A stretch of 64,000 nucleotides of DNA from Hermatobates lingyangjiaoensis. Taxonomy: Eukaryota; Arthropoda; Insecta; Hemiptera; Hermatobatidae. The notes beneath the pieces are model-generated. The model saw nothing but the letters and a program-made list of their open reading frames with translations. It did no database searches and was not told the DNA's origin. Position numbers and translations under genes: made by a program. Positions 31,892 to 44,315 of the stretch are shown here, in pieces. Within the stretch, counting starts at the first letter, position 1; the number at the start of each line of letters is the position of its first letter. The stretch is from contig JAPFBL010000255.1 in assembly GCA_026182355.1 (NCBI GenBank), positions 806,001 through 870,000 on the forward strand. Direction: 5' to 3'.

Positions 31892-32020
31892 AGGCTTTTA
31901 GATGAATTTGAAAAACAAGCGAATATTTTAAAAGAGATGGAAAGCGAAGTAAAACACTATGAAGCAGAGGGGAAACTTGAAGCAGCCTCTCGAATGAAGG
32001 AACAGATGATTTTACTTCAG
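31892..32020 (+). CDS. Dys: Dystrophin exon 17: rod repeat, helix B
   Basis: Residues 871-913 (43 codons), strongly helical and charged (RLLDEFEKQANILKEMESEV). Acceptor tatcatttcag, donor gttaat; phase 0. Confidence 0.92.
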
Positions 32021-32716
32021 GTTAATAAGCTTTAATGAATTATTTGCAAATATAGGCACATTTGCAACTAATATAATTTGTTAGAACTTTTGTTATTAGT
32101 TTCTGAATTATTCGAAAAATAATAGTGAAGTTTTCAAGAATCAAGAAGGTTACATTAAACTACTTTTGAATATTTGAAATCTTTTAACAAGTTTATGATT
32201 TTCGTATATCTTTGTAATCTGAAACAATTTTTACAACAGATAGATATAACCAGTACGTCCCACTCTATTAAAAACGAGAAAACTTTACAACTCTTCTTAA
32301 AAGATATTATTCTATGTTCTGTTCGCAGTAGATGTTATTATCGCATTAAGGACCCTATTAAGAATTTTAAAATTACCAGCAGAATTGTCAGCAATTATTT
32401 AATCCAGCAGGAAATTCAGGTCTAAGTAATTTCCCAGAATTGTTGAAGAATGTTATTAAATATGGAACACAAAGAATAATTTTTAAAAAGTTATATAACA
32501 TTATTAGTAAAATATTATTTTTTTTATTAGTATATTGCAGAATAGGCTCTGTTGTATAGTGTTTCTGTTGAATATTAAGAATTATGAACCAAGTATAAAA
32601 GAAGGGTTTATGAAAAAATTTATTTGTTTAAACGATGTGTGAAGTCATATATTTTTGTTGATACGACGACAATTAAATTTTATCATATGATTTATATTGA
32701 AATATTTGTTTTTCAG
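32021..32716 (+). other. Intron, nothing recognised
   Basis: 696-bp intron; an 83-codon open frame at 32174-32425 has no protein-like pattern. Confidence 0.6.
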
Positions 32717-32890
32717 AAACGTTTCGTAGATGTAATGGAGTGTTTCGAAACTTGGAGGAATGCAAATAACGTTGAACCTAGACTATGTCGAGCATTGAGA
32801 GAATTGCGAGGGGTAGAGGAGGCGTGTTGTATCCTTGATTTGGCTTCAGATGATCCTGAAGGAATTCAAGGCCAACTCAAGCATTGCATG
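32717..32890 (+). CDS. Dys: Dystrophin exon 18: rod segment with cysteines
   Basis: Residues 914-971 (58 codons). Helix with FETW, then a Cys-containing stretch (VEEACCILDLASDDPEG). Acceptor gtttttcag, donor gtaaat; phase 0. The next intron is 125 bp. Confidence 0.92.
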
Positions 32891-33015
32891 GTAAATATTT
32901 AATTTTGTTACCGTGAACTTAAATTATTTGTTTCTAATATTACTTTATTAAGCGGTAAATATTTATACTTTAATAAAAAAATATGGAGTTTTTATGATGC
33001 TTGAAAATTTTTCAG

Positions 33016-33159
33016 AGGTTTTATCAAATGCTAAGTGACATTAAGAGTGAGGTAGAAAATGTGATTAAGTCTGGAAGGAAAATGGTTGAGGATAAATCAG
33101 TGGTCGATCCGAATCAGTACACGACCCGACTGGACACCCTGAAGCACTTGTACAACAAG
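33016..33159 (+). CDS. Dys: Dystrophin exon 19: rod repeat
   Basis: Residues 972-1019 (48 codons). RFYQMLSDIKSEVENVIKS and YTTRLDTLKHLYNK, a helix B-C pair without the usual Trp. Acceptor aatttttcag, donor gtacta; phase 0. Confidence 0.92.
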
Positions 33160-33197
33160 GTACTACTTCACTCATTAATTGTATGGTATTTATTCAT

Positions 33198-33372
33198 ACT
33201 AGGGTAAATGGATATTACAAAGTTTGAAAGAGACAACAACGTTCGACCGTTGTCGGTCCTCTACTCCTTCCATTAAGAGTTTACCTGACGATAAACACGA
33301 AGTGTTTGAGATTCATAGTTTGAATAAAAGACTTCTTTTTTATAGGCACTTTGTAATATCCATTTACCTCAA
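33198..33372. repeat. Inverted pair with hammerhead-like centre (PLE family 5)
   Basis: Outer arms about 33190-33220 and 33343-33373 (gtaaatggatattacaaag and its mirror). Inside the right half CTGACGA (33285-33291), extra T, AAACAC-GAA-GTGTTT, then GAGA in place of GAAA. Same plan as families 1-4 but smaller. Confidence 0.6.
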
Positions 33373-34129
33373 AAGGGTCTATTTATTATAAATACTAAAT
33401 TGATAATGATACTGGAGATGGGTTGGTGGTGAGTTAGTGTAGCCGTTTTTCCTGTTCTTTAAAATGTTTTTACACGTTTCATTTTCGTTAAGAAGTAAGC
33501 TGCTGAAGTGTAAAGAATTTTCTGCGACTAGTGCTCAGTGCGTAACATTTTTCCATTTTTACTATGTTCAAATTATGTAAGCAATCGTCACATGGTTTTT
33601 CCTCAAAAGTCTCTGCTGACTTGTTTGATGATTTCTTGACATCCAATTTAATCGAAAAAAAGGTTTTGCTATATTAGATTCAACTTAGAATTAAAATCCT
33701 TGTTTTATTTTATGATCAATTTTTTAATTTCCTGTAAATCTTTTATAAATCCTGTTAATTAATTGTTAAATCTTTACTAATTTTGTTTTACATCGAGAAG
33801 TTTAGCAAACTTCCTAGTTTAACAAAATACTTCACTTTTTAGGTAATACCTAATCTCATTTTTTTTAGTTATAAATATCTAATATCTTTTTTCTTTTTTT
33901 TTTTGTGAATATCCAGCACTTAAAATATCTAGCGTTTTTCCTGGTGGCCTTGAATATTGTAACCTTGAGAAACGAAGGTGTAGAAAAAATACATTGTTAA
34001 ATTTACAATATTAAATCAAAATTTAGTATGCCCACAATATGATTCATGAGCAATTATTGAGATACAGTGAAAGCGAGAAAGAACGTTTGTTTAAATAAAA
34101 GAAAATAATCAGTTATTTTTTGTTTAAAG
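33373..34129 (+). other. Intron, nothing recognised
   Basis: AT-rich intron without coding signal. Confidence 0.6.
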
Positions 34130-34312
34130 CTTGGAGAAGAGCTTACTACATCAAAAGGGAAACTAGAAAAGGCTTTAGAGATTACTCAGAGACTTAACGG
34201 AGGAGTGACGGCTATTGTAGCTTGGTGCCAGTCTGTTAATAACGAACTAGACCAGGTTGAAGCGACTCCTGAAAATGACCGTGATCTTCAGGCTGAACTG
34301 ACTTTCGTGAAG
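34130..34312 (+). CDS. Dys: Dystrophin exon 20: rod repeat
   Basis: Residues 1020-1080 (61 codons). It ends one repeat (LGEELTTSKGKLEKALEIT) and starts another (VTAIVAWCQSVNNEL, helix A with Trp). Acceptor gtttaaag, donor gtacat; phase 0. The open frame continues about 300 bp into the intron but loses coding character. Confidence 0.92.
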
Positions 34313-34788
34313 GTACATGCATGCAGTTTTAATCTTTGTTGCCAAACTTAAGACAATTCTCGAACGAACTAGTTTTTTAGATTTGTACTCTATCAAATTA
34401 GGGGCAAAATTTTACAAAAACACTTGTTTTGAGTTTAAGGACACCTTATATTGCATAGTTTCTGTAAACTTTTTTAAATTGGTTCACAAGAACTTCAATT
34501 GGAAAGAAAATGCTTCTTATATCAATTTTTATATAAATGAGATATATGATTTGTTCTTATTGCATTCATACGAGGAAATTTTAATTGATATGAAATGTGG
34601 AATCAAAAAAATGCAATAAAATAAACACTAACTGCCTTAATATTGACATACTTGTTATGTAAATAAAACAAGAAACTCGTTATATCAAAATATCGTGATT
34701 CCTTAAATCTTCTTTCAAATTCTTTCATAAGTAATGTTGTCTTTTCTTATGTGTGTTTGATTATGTTTTTTCATCTCTAAACTTCTCA
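34313..34788 (+). other. Intron, nothing recognised
   Basis: Read-through frame of exon 20 stays open to 34619 but looks like chance intron sequence. Confidence 0.6.
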
Positions 34789-34798
34789 GTTACATTTT

Positions 34799-36041
34799 TT
34801 TTTATCATCTTTATTTACAAATATACAACTACGCATATTATGCGTAACAAGCATATTTAGTGATAGATTACACAATGACATCGATGCACATGAGCAAAGA
34901 ATGAAACCCAGTGGTTCAACTTCTCACTTTGGGTTTTTTTTTTTTTTTTTTTTTTTTTTAAAGTATATTACTGTAATAGCAGATCCCTGGGCCATTTTCT
35001 CTTGAGTCGTCTTGGGGGATTCTGGGAAGGTGAGGAGGAAGCAAGGATTCGTACAAATGGATTTGGGTGAGAGGAGAGGTTCTTGTGAAATGACCTATAA
35101 CGATCAGAGGCAAGGTTTTGGATGAATGGAATTTTTAAGTCTTTATGAAGGGTGTAGTTTTTGACGTAATAAGGAGCATTTGTGATAGTGCGGAGGATTT
35201 TAGATTGTAATGATTGTATTCTATGAATATTGGATGGTTTTGCACAACCCCATAGTTCAAGTCCGTAAGTCCAGATCGGTCGCAGTAATGTTTTGTATAG
35301 TAGTACTTTGTTATGTAGCGTCAATTTTGAGTGTTTCTTACAGTAGTAAGAATCGTCGTTTTAAGTCAAGTCTTTTTAGTCGGGTATGAGGATTCCAAGT
35401 TAGTCTTTTGTCAATGAAGAGCCCTAAGTACCTGACCACATCTCTCGTTGGAAGGAGAGCGCTATTCATAGTAACATTGGGACATGGTGATTTTTTTAAA
35501 GTAAAAGTTACGTGAAAACTTTTATTTATATTAATATTTAAATGCCACTTTTGCAGCCAGGCTTCAATGCTATTTAGGTGTTCTTGGAGGATATTTGTGG
35601 AAATTGTGGGGTCAGGGTTTCGGGAAAGGATCGCTGTATCATCAGCAAAAGTACACAGAAGTGTTTGAGGGTGTACAGGAATATCATGAGTGTAAATGTT
35701 ATACAAAACTGGACCTAGTATACTGCCTTGAGGTACTCCAGCTAGGACAGGGAAGATCGGGGATAGAGCACTGCCTATAGATACCTGTGAGTTTCTGTTG
35801 GAAAGGTAGGATTTTAGAATTAGATAGTAGGTAAAGGGAAGGAAACATTTTAGTTTCATCAGCAAACCTTGATGCCAAACACGATCGAATGCTTGCTGCA
35901 CATCTAAGAATGCGCCAACACAGTATTGACCTTGTTCCAAGGCATAGGAGATTTCATCGACTACTCTATGGCACTGTTGAATAGTGCTGTGTTCTGAGCG
36001 AAAGCCAAATTGATGTGCTGGGATGATTTGATGGGATTCCT
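34799..36041 (-). mobile_element. 5'-truncated Jockey-type LINE
   Basis: A minus-strand non-LTR retrotransposon. A 10-bp target duplication GTTACATTTT lies at 34789-34798 and 36042-36051. At the 3' side there is AATAAA (minus, 34815-34810) and a short A-tail (to 34799). It keeps the RT C-terminal half and the region after it. A 26-base A-run (34934-34959, minus sense) sits just after the stop codon. About 1.24 kb of what would be a 4-5 kb element. Confidence 0.9.
34968..36030 (-). pseudogene. Jockey LINE reverse transcriptase, partial and frameshifted
   Basis: Reading starts within IPAHQFGFRSEHSTIQQ upstream of 35940. Then come GAFLDVQQAFDRVWHQGLL (catalytic Asp), VPQGSILGPVLYNIYTHDI, and CTFADDTAIL (catalytic FADD). 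A frame break at about 35330 separates LYKTLLRPIWTYGLELWG and APYYVKN, typical of the Jockey clade C-terminal part. It is broken, so inactive. Confidence 0.88.
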
Positions 36042-36051
36042 GTTACATTTT

Positions 36052-36807
36052 AAAATGTTTTAATTCAAATGGTTTAGTTACATTAAAAACATGTAAACTT
36101 AAGCCTTAGAATTACTTCAAAGAGCTTATCATAACTATTAGGCTGTTAGGTTCATATCTTTCTTTGCAACTTTAAATTGGATTATTTAGTTTTTCTCGAA
36201 TGTCACAAAAAGATAAGGTCGAGAGAGAATTCTTCTTAATCGAGTTATGAATAAAAATTATGTATAGTTTTCAAAAATATTTTTATTTCTAGTAGATTTC
36301 TGTTAATAGTTATATAGTTATTTAACTATTAACTATAACCACGACAGTTATTAATTATAAATAGTTATATAACAATTAACTATATAACTATTTAACTATA
36401 TAATTGAAGTAATATTCACATTGATTAACATAAAAAAAATAAATGTATGTTCGTGTCAATTCAGTGTTTAATAATTTAAAGTAAGTATAAACGCCTGATT
36501 AAGATATCTATAAACTTCATTAACTGAGTTCCTGAATGGAAAATACAAATTGTGTTTTTTCACGAGAGACATGTTGAAGATCTTCAGGCTCAATTTTTTT
36601 AAACTTTGTGGTTTCGTTTAAATTTTTCCTTGGAAATAATATTTTTTCTTGCAATTGATTTTGACAATTCTTAAAATAATTATAATTTTATTTGCATTGA
36701 AAAATTTTAAAGAAAATGTATAAACTTTTAGGAATTTATATGATGTTTATAAAGAGCTTTGATGGTAAATTATCAATGAGTATTTCATGATATCTTAAAA
36801 ATTGTAG
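36052..36807 (+). other. Intron; short AT mirror repeats near 36308-36410
   Basis: tagttatatagttatttaac-type runs and their mirrors form local AT hairpins. Otherwise nothing recognised. Confidence 0.5.
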
Positions 36808-36990
36808 GAAACATTGGAAGATTTGAAGAGGCAAGAAGCAGAAAAAACAAAAGTGCTTAGTGATTATGAGACATTTCTTACTCTTTGTGATCCCTCTTTC
36901 CTTGAATCATTGAAGGAAAGGGTCAATGAGTGCGTTACTAAACTAGAAAAAACCAAACAACGTCTTTCTTCAACTTCTCAATATTTAGAG
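36808..36990 (+). CDS. Dys: Dystrophin exon 21: rod repeat
   Basis: Residues 1081-1141 (61 codons). ETLEDLKRQEAEKTKVLSD and VNECVTKLEKTKQRL; helical, no Trp. Acceptor aaattgtag, donor gtgaaa; phase 0. Confidence 0.92.
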
Positions 36991-37925
36991 GTGAAAACTT
37001 ATTCTTAAATTATTTTCTTTTTATACTCACTTTTACACTTATAATATTTAACGGAAGAGGAATAAACTGAGGTGCTGTTGACGAGCTTCATTAATCAGAT
37101 CACTCCAGTAGTGAAAATGGAATCCACTTCTTTCAAGTACTTTTTTTTTTAAAAAAAAATATCATTGTTATTTGAATTTTTATCTTTCTGAGTTTCATTT
37201 GCACTACTTCATATTAAGTTATTATTTAATTTTTCTGCACTCATATTTTGATAGCATTCTTTATTTAAAAACATTATTTATTTACTTTTTTAGTAAATAG
37301 CGTCTACATTAAATTTTTAGTATGTTTAAAGAAGTTACTACTTTTGATTCAGGAAAAAAATATAATTTTAAATTATAATTGGAAGATATCTCATACTGTG
37401 TTAAATAGTATCCACGTAATTATTTATAATTAAAATAATATAGTATATGTTACTTAGATTGTTCTGATCATTTGATTTTTATGGTATAATAATGTTAAAA
37501 GTTATTTGGATAATTTGAATTTAGTTTTGCTTTTTAAAAGAATTTCTGATTGTTTATAATTTTTTGGTATTATTTATTGTTTTATTGCTGTTTTTTGATA
37601 GAATCATGATACTCAATTACTTCAGTTTATTCCTCTTCTTTATTAATTGAAATTAACTTTTCACATGGAGTTGTGGTTGTTGCATACATCTTTGTACATA
37701 CGCTAATGTTTCCTTACTCACAGAGTGTCGTTTGCTACTAATGTGTTTGCCTGTGCGGTGGACGGTTGCACTTATAACCTGTGCTTATTTCATTGATTGA
37801 GTTGTGCTTTCCTCCTTTGCAAGAAAGATACAAGCTGGTGAAGGCATCTCACTTTGTTCTGCATTTTGAAGGTGATGGTTTGGAGGCTTTGAACATACAG
37901 AGATACTTATTATATGTCTTTACAG
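36991..37925 (+). other. Intron; GC-richer stretch just before the large exon
   Basis: AT-rich to about 37660. 37670-37920 is less AT-rich and includes an ATG at 37914 in frame with exon 22. A promoter or alternative first exon is possible but not shown. Confidence 0.4.
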
Positions 37926-38861
37926 GGGAAGAATAAGGCTGAGCCGATGGATGTCGATAAGTCAGAAAAAACTAGTGGTAAAGACATTCCAACCATTTCA
38001 GTGACAGAAGTACAAGAAAATATTGAATCCTCTGATAGAAGAGAAATGCGGGGTGTTACCAATCAAGGTTTTGATGATAAATATATGGATGTTGAAGGTT
38101 CTAAAGTTGAAAAAAGACGGAAAGGTAACAACAATAATCGAGGTAGTGTTTATGAAAACGTTGTGTACACTGATACCATACTTGAAGAGAATGAAACGCC
38201 TGAAAGCGATACATTTAATCTGACCAAAGACAGTACTTTGTTTTCCCAATTATCTAAAAACAATCTTGTCGAACAGGTTACTCAGAGTAGTGATTGTCAA
38301 ATGGTTGAAATAAAGGAGCGTGTTATTTCTAAATCAATTGTTCAGAAACCTGTCGAAACGATGGAGCATTCTATTCAAGGACCAGAAAATGTAGAAATAG
38401 TTGAGATTATAGATTCTGCTGATGAATCAGATGATGATAAGAAGTCCCCTGCTACAGTTAGGAGAGTGCCTGACCAAAAGAACAAAAAACAAGCAAATCA
38501 GAAAGAAGTGGCTGCTAAAAAACAGAAATTAACTGTTGATAAAGGTACAGAAATGACCGATGAGAAGTCAGTGAAACCTGTTTGTGTGGAGATATCAGAT
38601 ACACTTGAGTGTAATTCAAGAGCGACAATTGCTCTACCGGAAACTAGTGTCGATAATATTCTCATGCAGAAACAAGTACAGGTCTCAAAAACTTTTCAAA
38701 TTATAGGAAATTTTTCCTTGAAAGAACCGAAAAAGGCAGAGGACTGCGATAGTTTTTATGGTAGTGATAAGGAAACAGATGATGCTGTTGTATTTTCAGA
38801 AGATGAAGTTAAATACGCTGATGACAGTTCATCAGATGAAGAATGTGAAACTCCACTGAAG
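37926..38861 (+). CDS. Dys: Dystrophin exon 22: 312-codon acidic, disordered exon
   Basis: Residues 1142-1453, 936 nt, phase 0 at both ends, so it could be skipped without shifting frame. It has no spectrin pattern: it is rich in Asp, Glu, Ser, Lys and Asn and should be disordered. From its N-terminus it contains EPMDVDKSEK, a run of Asn after KRRKG, then NVEIVEIIDSADESDDD at 38388-38438 (hydrophobic core plus acidic tail, like a SUMO-interaction motif), a Lys-rich stretch NKKQANQKEVAAKKQK just after, and an acidic Ser-rich end (YADDSSSDEECETP). Acceptor atgtctttacag, donor gtatgt. An ATG at 37914 lies in frame 12 bases upstream. Most other exons here are 72-242 nt, so this one is out of scale. 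It is a likely arthropod-specific hinge or isoform exon; function unknown. Confidence 0.88.
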
Positions 38862-39056
38862 GTATGTTTGTAAGTTGGGTAATAAGTTCTTATCAGGTAT
38901 ATTTTAACTAGAGAAAATTTTATACAACATGGGATTTTACCATATGTATTAATTTTACGTAATTTTTGATTTTTAAAATTTCCTCAAAAATGTTTGTTCT
39001 TTTATAAGTTGGTTAGTTTATTGCTAAATGTTCATAAGTTTTATTCATTCCTACAT
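38862..39056 (+). other. Intron, nothing recognised
   Basis: AT-rich start of the intron after the large exon. Confidence 0.5.
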
Positions 39057-39600
39057 GTATATATATATACTGTATAAACAAATTCACAGAAAGAAAACAC
39101 ATACAAGACACAAGAGAAGAAAAAACCCCACTATTATATTTCGACAGCGTCGTCAACAGGTAGAAAGATGTGGGCTACTCCGTAGACAACAGGACCAGTT
39201 GCATGGTCTAAAGATCTTGGCCTCATTATTACATATCGTATTGTTGTTTAAAAGTTGATTGAAACAATCCGAAATGAACACCAATAGTTCATTAATTATG
39301 AACACCATTAGAGGTACACGAATAAGGAAAGGCTTGTCCTTGAAAATTTAAATTTTCGGTTTCACCCGACTTTAGGAGACTCCCTCTAAGAAATTAGAGG
39401 GAGGGAAGATAGCTCATTAAGAAACTGTTGGAAACTGATGATACTTCATCAGAAAACTGAAAATTTGGTTTCAGTCATTCATTTATTCTTTAATTTATTA
39501 AAAACAAAACTACATTTACACAAAGAACACACTTAAAAGAAATCACAGACACTCACTACGATATTTCGATTGCCTCGTCATAAAGAAGATAGATGTGAGT
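39057..39600 (-). mobile_element. Two PLE family 1 3'-end fragments
   Basis: One after a short TA run (39057-39070): cccactattatatttcgaca at 39126-39145, then cgtcgtcaacagg. The second: actcactacgatatttcgat at 39551-39570, then cctcgtcataaag. Both read on the minus strand; the CTGANGA box is decayed in both. The following UTR part (ctccgyagacaRg) also matches family 1. Confidence 0.6.
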
Positions 39601-39739
39601 CGCTCCGCAGACAGGTACTGACTGGTACCGCAGAGTGGATAGTAGTATGTTTAGTAGTGGGCAGTAGTAGCTACTACTGATAGCAGTCAGTAGTAGTGAT
39701 TTCTTTGATGTGTGGTCTTTTGGTGAAAATAGTTTATTT

Positions 39740-39803
39740 AAAGTTCAAAGATGGGTTTATTGAGGATTTTCGATCTAAAACAAGAAACCCATCTTTGAAG
39801 TTT
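39740..39803. repeat. Short inverted repeat
   Basis: caaagatgggttt (39746-39758) mirrored by aaacccatctttg (39785-39797). Origin unknown. Confidence 0.65.
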
Positions 39804-39872
39804 AAGAATCAGTGGTCGAGAAGCTATAACAATATCTAGTTTATTTTGTTCGTGGAATCGTTTCTTCAGTTG

Positions 39873-40203
<331 letters not shown>

Positions 40204-41594
40204 TGAAAATTTCTGTATCAGTCCTTTCAGTAAGAATAAATTAAAAATAACCATAATTCGCAGAAACTTCCTTCTAAATGTACTTCTCGAAGATGGCTCC
40301 AGAAAAGAGTAAACATGTGGATAATAGGAAGTACGTTATATAATTTTATGTATTTAATATTATCTAATAATAAGTCTGTCTTCCTTTGTAACGAAAATGC
40401 TATTAAGGAAGACAGAGAAACATAACAAGAAGCAGGTTTCTGGAAATTATGATTATATTTTTAATAATATATATTTGTAAATGTTGGTAGCAGTCCTTCC
40501 TATAAGCATACATCATGAAATACAACACGAAAATTTTTAGATTTGATGAGTTTCTCTATCTTTGTTGATAGCTTTTTTGTTGTTGCATCTAAACTTAATA
40601 ACACACTTCAGACTGTCGACATGTTTCAACTCTTACAGCCATCTTCTGGACGGGAATGGTTTCTGAATGTTTCCTCATTTATGTGGACAAAGATAACTTT
40701 AAATCCGTTAGGAAGATTAAAGTTATTTTTTTATTTGTCAATACTTGTGGCTGGCCGGTATATAGCAACACACAAGAGAACAAGTTTCGTATTTAACCAC
40801 CTGACCGAACCCTTCTTCTCCTTATGACGATGGATGTCGGAATTATTGGTTTCGATTATTTAGTTATTGAATGTTCATTTAGTTTGTATAAAAAAATATT
40901 CCCTTTATTTTATTTATTAGTTTTGTTTTGATAACATTATTCTTTTTTTATTATTTCTTTCTTATAAAGAAAGTTTCTTTCTTTGTGAGTATTATATATT
41001 TTAATCGGTAATAATGGTATTTTATTGTATATTATAGAAATATATATTAATAATTAATTTTTTGTCAAGATAATGCCTATAATTTCAGACATTGTAGGTT
41101 TTGTTTTACCATATGATTTCATTTGAGAGGAGAATGGGGGTAAAACAACCAGAATAATAATTGACCTTTTACAGATTCCCCATTATTGTTTTTTATTAGT
41201 TACTTATTTCTTACCATTATTTTTCTCCTTCTTTCTTCTTTCCTTCTCAATAATGTTGTGAACTCATAACTACTTCTTCTTGTTCTTGACCGGCTGCGTG
41301 ACTGCACGGTGCAGTTAATTGTCTCTCCACTGGTGTGTTTGGTTTCCCTTACTCCTCTTTTACTTTTCTTTTAATCGACTAGTATCGGCCAATTTAAAAG
41401 TTTTGTAACTATATATGAAGGTCAGGAGAGAATAATTATGGGTATCGATGTATAGTAGTTTCATTTCTTGAGGCAATGTCAATTTTTTTGTAACAGGTAA
41501 GATATTTCAAAATTATAATAGATTATATTGTAACGTAATAAATTTAAAATTGTGTTTTTACTGATATGATAAAATGTTATTGCTGTTCTCACAG
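40204..41594 (+). other. Intron with a small hairpin
   Basis: tgtcttcctt...aaggaagaca (40377-40408) is a hairpin. The remainder is AT-rich with one less AT-rich patch at 41230-41400. No gene seen. Confidence 0.5.
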
Positions 41595-41759
41595 ACGAAC
41601 AACAGTGGACGAAAGTCACCTAGTGATATATCAATTCCACTTGATCAAGAAATCGCAGAGTATGAAGAAGCAGCAGGTGAAATGATGGAAAGGATGCAGC
41701 TCATGCTTCACAATGTGACTTCGGTTACGTCTGAAAAAGATCCCTCTCGTCGGCTCGAG
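41595..41759 (+). CDS. Dys: Dystrophin exon 23: return to rod
   Basis: Residues 1454-1508 (55 codons). A short Ser/Pro linker (SGRKSPSDISIPLDQE), then a helix (YEEAAGEMMERMQLMLHNV). Acceptor ttctcacag, donor gtaaaa; phase 0. Confidence 0.91.
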
Positions 41760-43965
41760 GTAAAAACCGTCCAGTTCTCAAACAACCATTGACTTGTTTT
41801 AGTATGAAAGTATTTATTAAAGATAATAATTAAACCTGTGGTCAGAATGTAAGTTCAGTTTCAATGAACTTGGATTCATTTCCTCTTAAGCCTTCAGTTT
41901 TGTGTTTCGATTGCAAATTTGTTTTTAGTATTGTATGCTTATCCTAGGAGTTTGAAGAATAAAACTAGATTACTTGGTGAATAGAAAATTTAAAAAAATA
42001 GTCTTATGAAAATAATATGTGCCATTTTCAATGAGATATAAAATTAAATTCAAAGTTCATGGTTAAATTTTAATCACAATAATTTAGTTTTAATTGACAA
42101 TATTAGGTTTACAATTATTATGACTATAGCAATAAAATATCGTGTTTTCTTTTTTGTTTTAAATTAAAAACAGAGAAGAATATGTGTAATCAACCACTTA
42201 AGTTTATATAATTCTGTATATAAATCTGCTTTATGTTGTATAACACTTAAATAATACGTAGAACTGAAACTACTAAAACCTATTGGAGTGAATGAGTTTT
42301 TTTCCTTTACTATAAGAAAAGTGTAGTCATCATGAAGAAAAATCGACATTGAGATTTTAACGGGTACACACCATTGAGGTTCCCTGAGTCCATTTTTCAA
42401 AAACTGAGTCCCTGTAAAAATGTCAAGAATTCTTTCTTTTAACTTGAAAAAAAAACTAATCCAATGGTAAATTCTATTGAATATGCTTACCTTGGACTTA
42501 CTAAAATCTCAGAGTTTAATATAGGTAATTTATTAAATTACTTATGAGTAATTTATTAAAAAGTATTTTTTTTGTCATTGGTATGACAATTATTATCAAC
42601 TGAAATGAGTAATATTTTAACAAAATTACATAAAATTATATCCCACTCATTTCTTTTAAAATAGAATGTGCAAAACATAACTCTTTCAATAAAAAATAAA
42701 ATATTTTAACTAAACATTAAATAAAAAAAGACGTTTAAAATCACATTATAATAATTATTTATAATAATATTTTATATAATTTTGAAACTACTAAATCCTA
42801 TTAGAGTGATTGATTATATATATAATTACGCTTTGCATGCTTATACTTATATAATTATGTTATCATTTCCTCCAAGTGAAAACCAAAATAAATTACCTAT
42901 AAGATTAACTACCTTAACTCCACTTCACCCATTGATATCAATATGACGTACTGATTTCATTCATCACGTTTAACTATTAGATGGTAATAACTCTCTTGAG
43001 TGTACTGACCGAGCTTATTAGTTATAATTTATAATACGATTTTAATTAATAACTAATAAGATTTAAGTTAATGGTATTGTTGCTTGTTTCATTTAATTAT
43101 TGAGGACAGCTATTAAATATGAACTCGGCTTTCAATATTAACACTGCACATTTTTGTTTGACTAACTGTCATATTTAATTTACGGGAAATCAAGAAAATA
43201 TTCATTATTGTGATAATTTCTCATATGGGAAGAAATTTGTTCCTTGCTTAAGGATATCTTTGTTCCAATAGTTTTTGATGAATTATATGAAATAGAGAAC
43301 AAAATGCATTTTCAAAATTATTGTATAGGTATTAATAATTAAAAATATTATTAATAAAAGGAGTCGAAACCTAACCATGCTTGAAATAAGTTCTCAAAAA
43401 ATCAATAATATTCATTGTAAAGATGTGTAAGTTATGTTGAGAGAGAATACATTAAAAATAGAGGAAATCTGAGCAAAAAGTGTTTATGAATGGGTTTGTA
43501 TGTGAAAACTAATAATCTGAATAACGAGACAAAATTTAAATATCGTTTAAAAAATACTGAATTTCTATTATGGTAGTTAATGGTATTAAAATAAACATTT
43601 ATTATGTTTTATATTAAAATAGGGTATTTGCTATAGTTTAGGTTACAATAAATCATTTCTTATATGTTATTACTAGGATAATCATTCTTTCACTTTGGTT
43701 GTGGTAAGTAGTTTTTATATAGGAAATAGAGTTAATATTTTCTTTTTTTTTCCATGTCGAATGTTTTCCATACGTTCCATGGTTTCATTGATGAATGTAT
43801 GTACAGTAATGTAATAACATTTTACTGTGTCCATATTTTGGTTATATATTCGTAGTATATATATTGTTTGGTTTTTATGTAATCATAGGAGGTTTATTGC
43901 GAATATTGACGATGTTTTTCTTTCGTACTAAGTTTTTAGTTAATTTGCGACATTTTCTTTACTAG
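41760..43965 (+). other. Intron, nothing recognised
   Basis: 2.2 kb of AT-rich intron, free of the PLE pieces that fill earlier introns. Confidence 0.6.
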
Positions 43966-44139
43966 ATTTTGGAGAATGAACTAAGTAGCTTGGCGCCTGA
44001 CGCCGCAACTCTCATCAGTAGGGGTGATGGTCTAATTTTGAGGGTTGACTACGAAATGCCTGAGCAAGCATTGGCTTTACGAATGTCTACTCAACAGCGT
44101 TTGAGGTCTAAATGGGCCCAAGTGATGCAGACAACTGAG
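43966..44139 (+). CDS. Dys: Dystrophin exon 24: rod repeat, helices B-C
   Basis: Residues 1509-1566 (58 codons). LENELSSLAPDAATLISRG and RLRSKWAQVMQTTE, a helix C with Trp. Acceptor tttactag, donor gtattc; phase 0. Confidence 0.94.
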
Positions 44140-44315
44140 GTATTCATAAAGTTGCTTAATGATTACTTACAACAGTAGAACGTTTTAATAACGCTTCTTA
44201 GTATTCACTAAATGCACTTAGAATCTTGTTATGATTTGAAAAATTAATATTATTCTTACTAAATTTTCCTTAGTAATTTTCTAGATTATTTTGTTGTATT
44301 ATATTTGTCTCTCAG

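Noticed and set aside
34317..34619. A 100-codon open frame on the plus strand
   Set aside because: It is the read-through of exon 20 past a good donor (gtacat) into AT-rich intron; no protein-like pattern.
35595..35780. A plus-strand frame
   Set aside because: It is antisense to the Jockey reverse transcriptase and simply mirrors its coding sequence.
38023..38249. Open frames overlapping the large exon on both strands
   Set aside because: Shadows of the 312-codon dystrophin frame, which alone fits the splice sites and phases.
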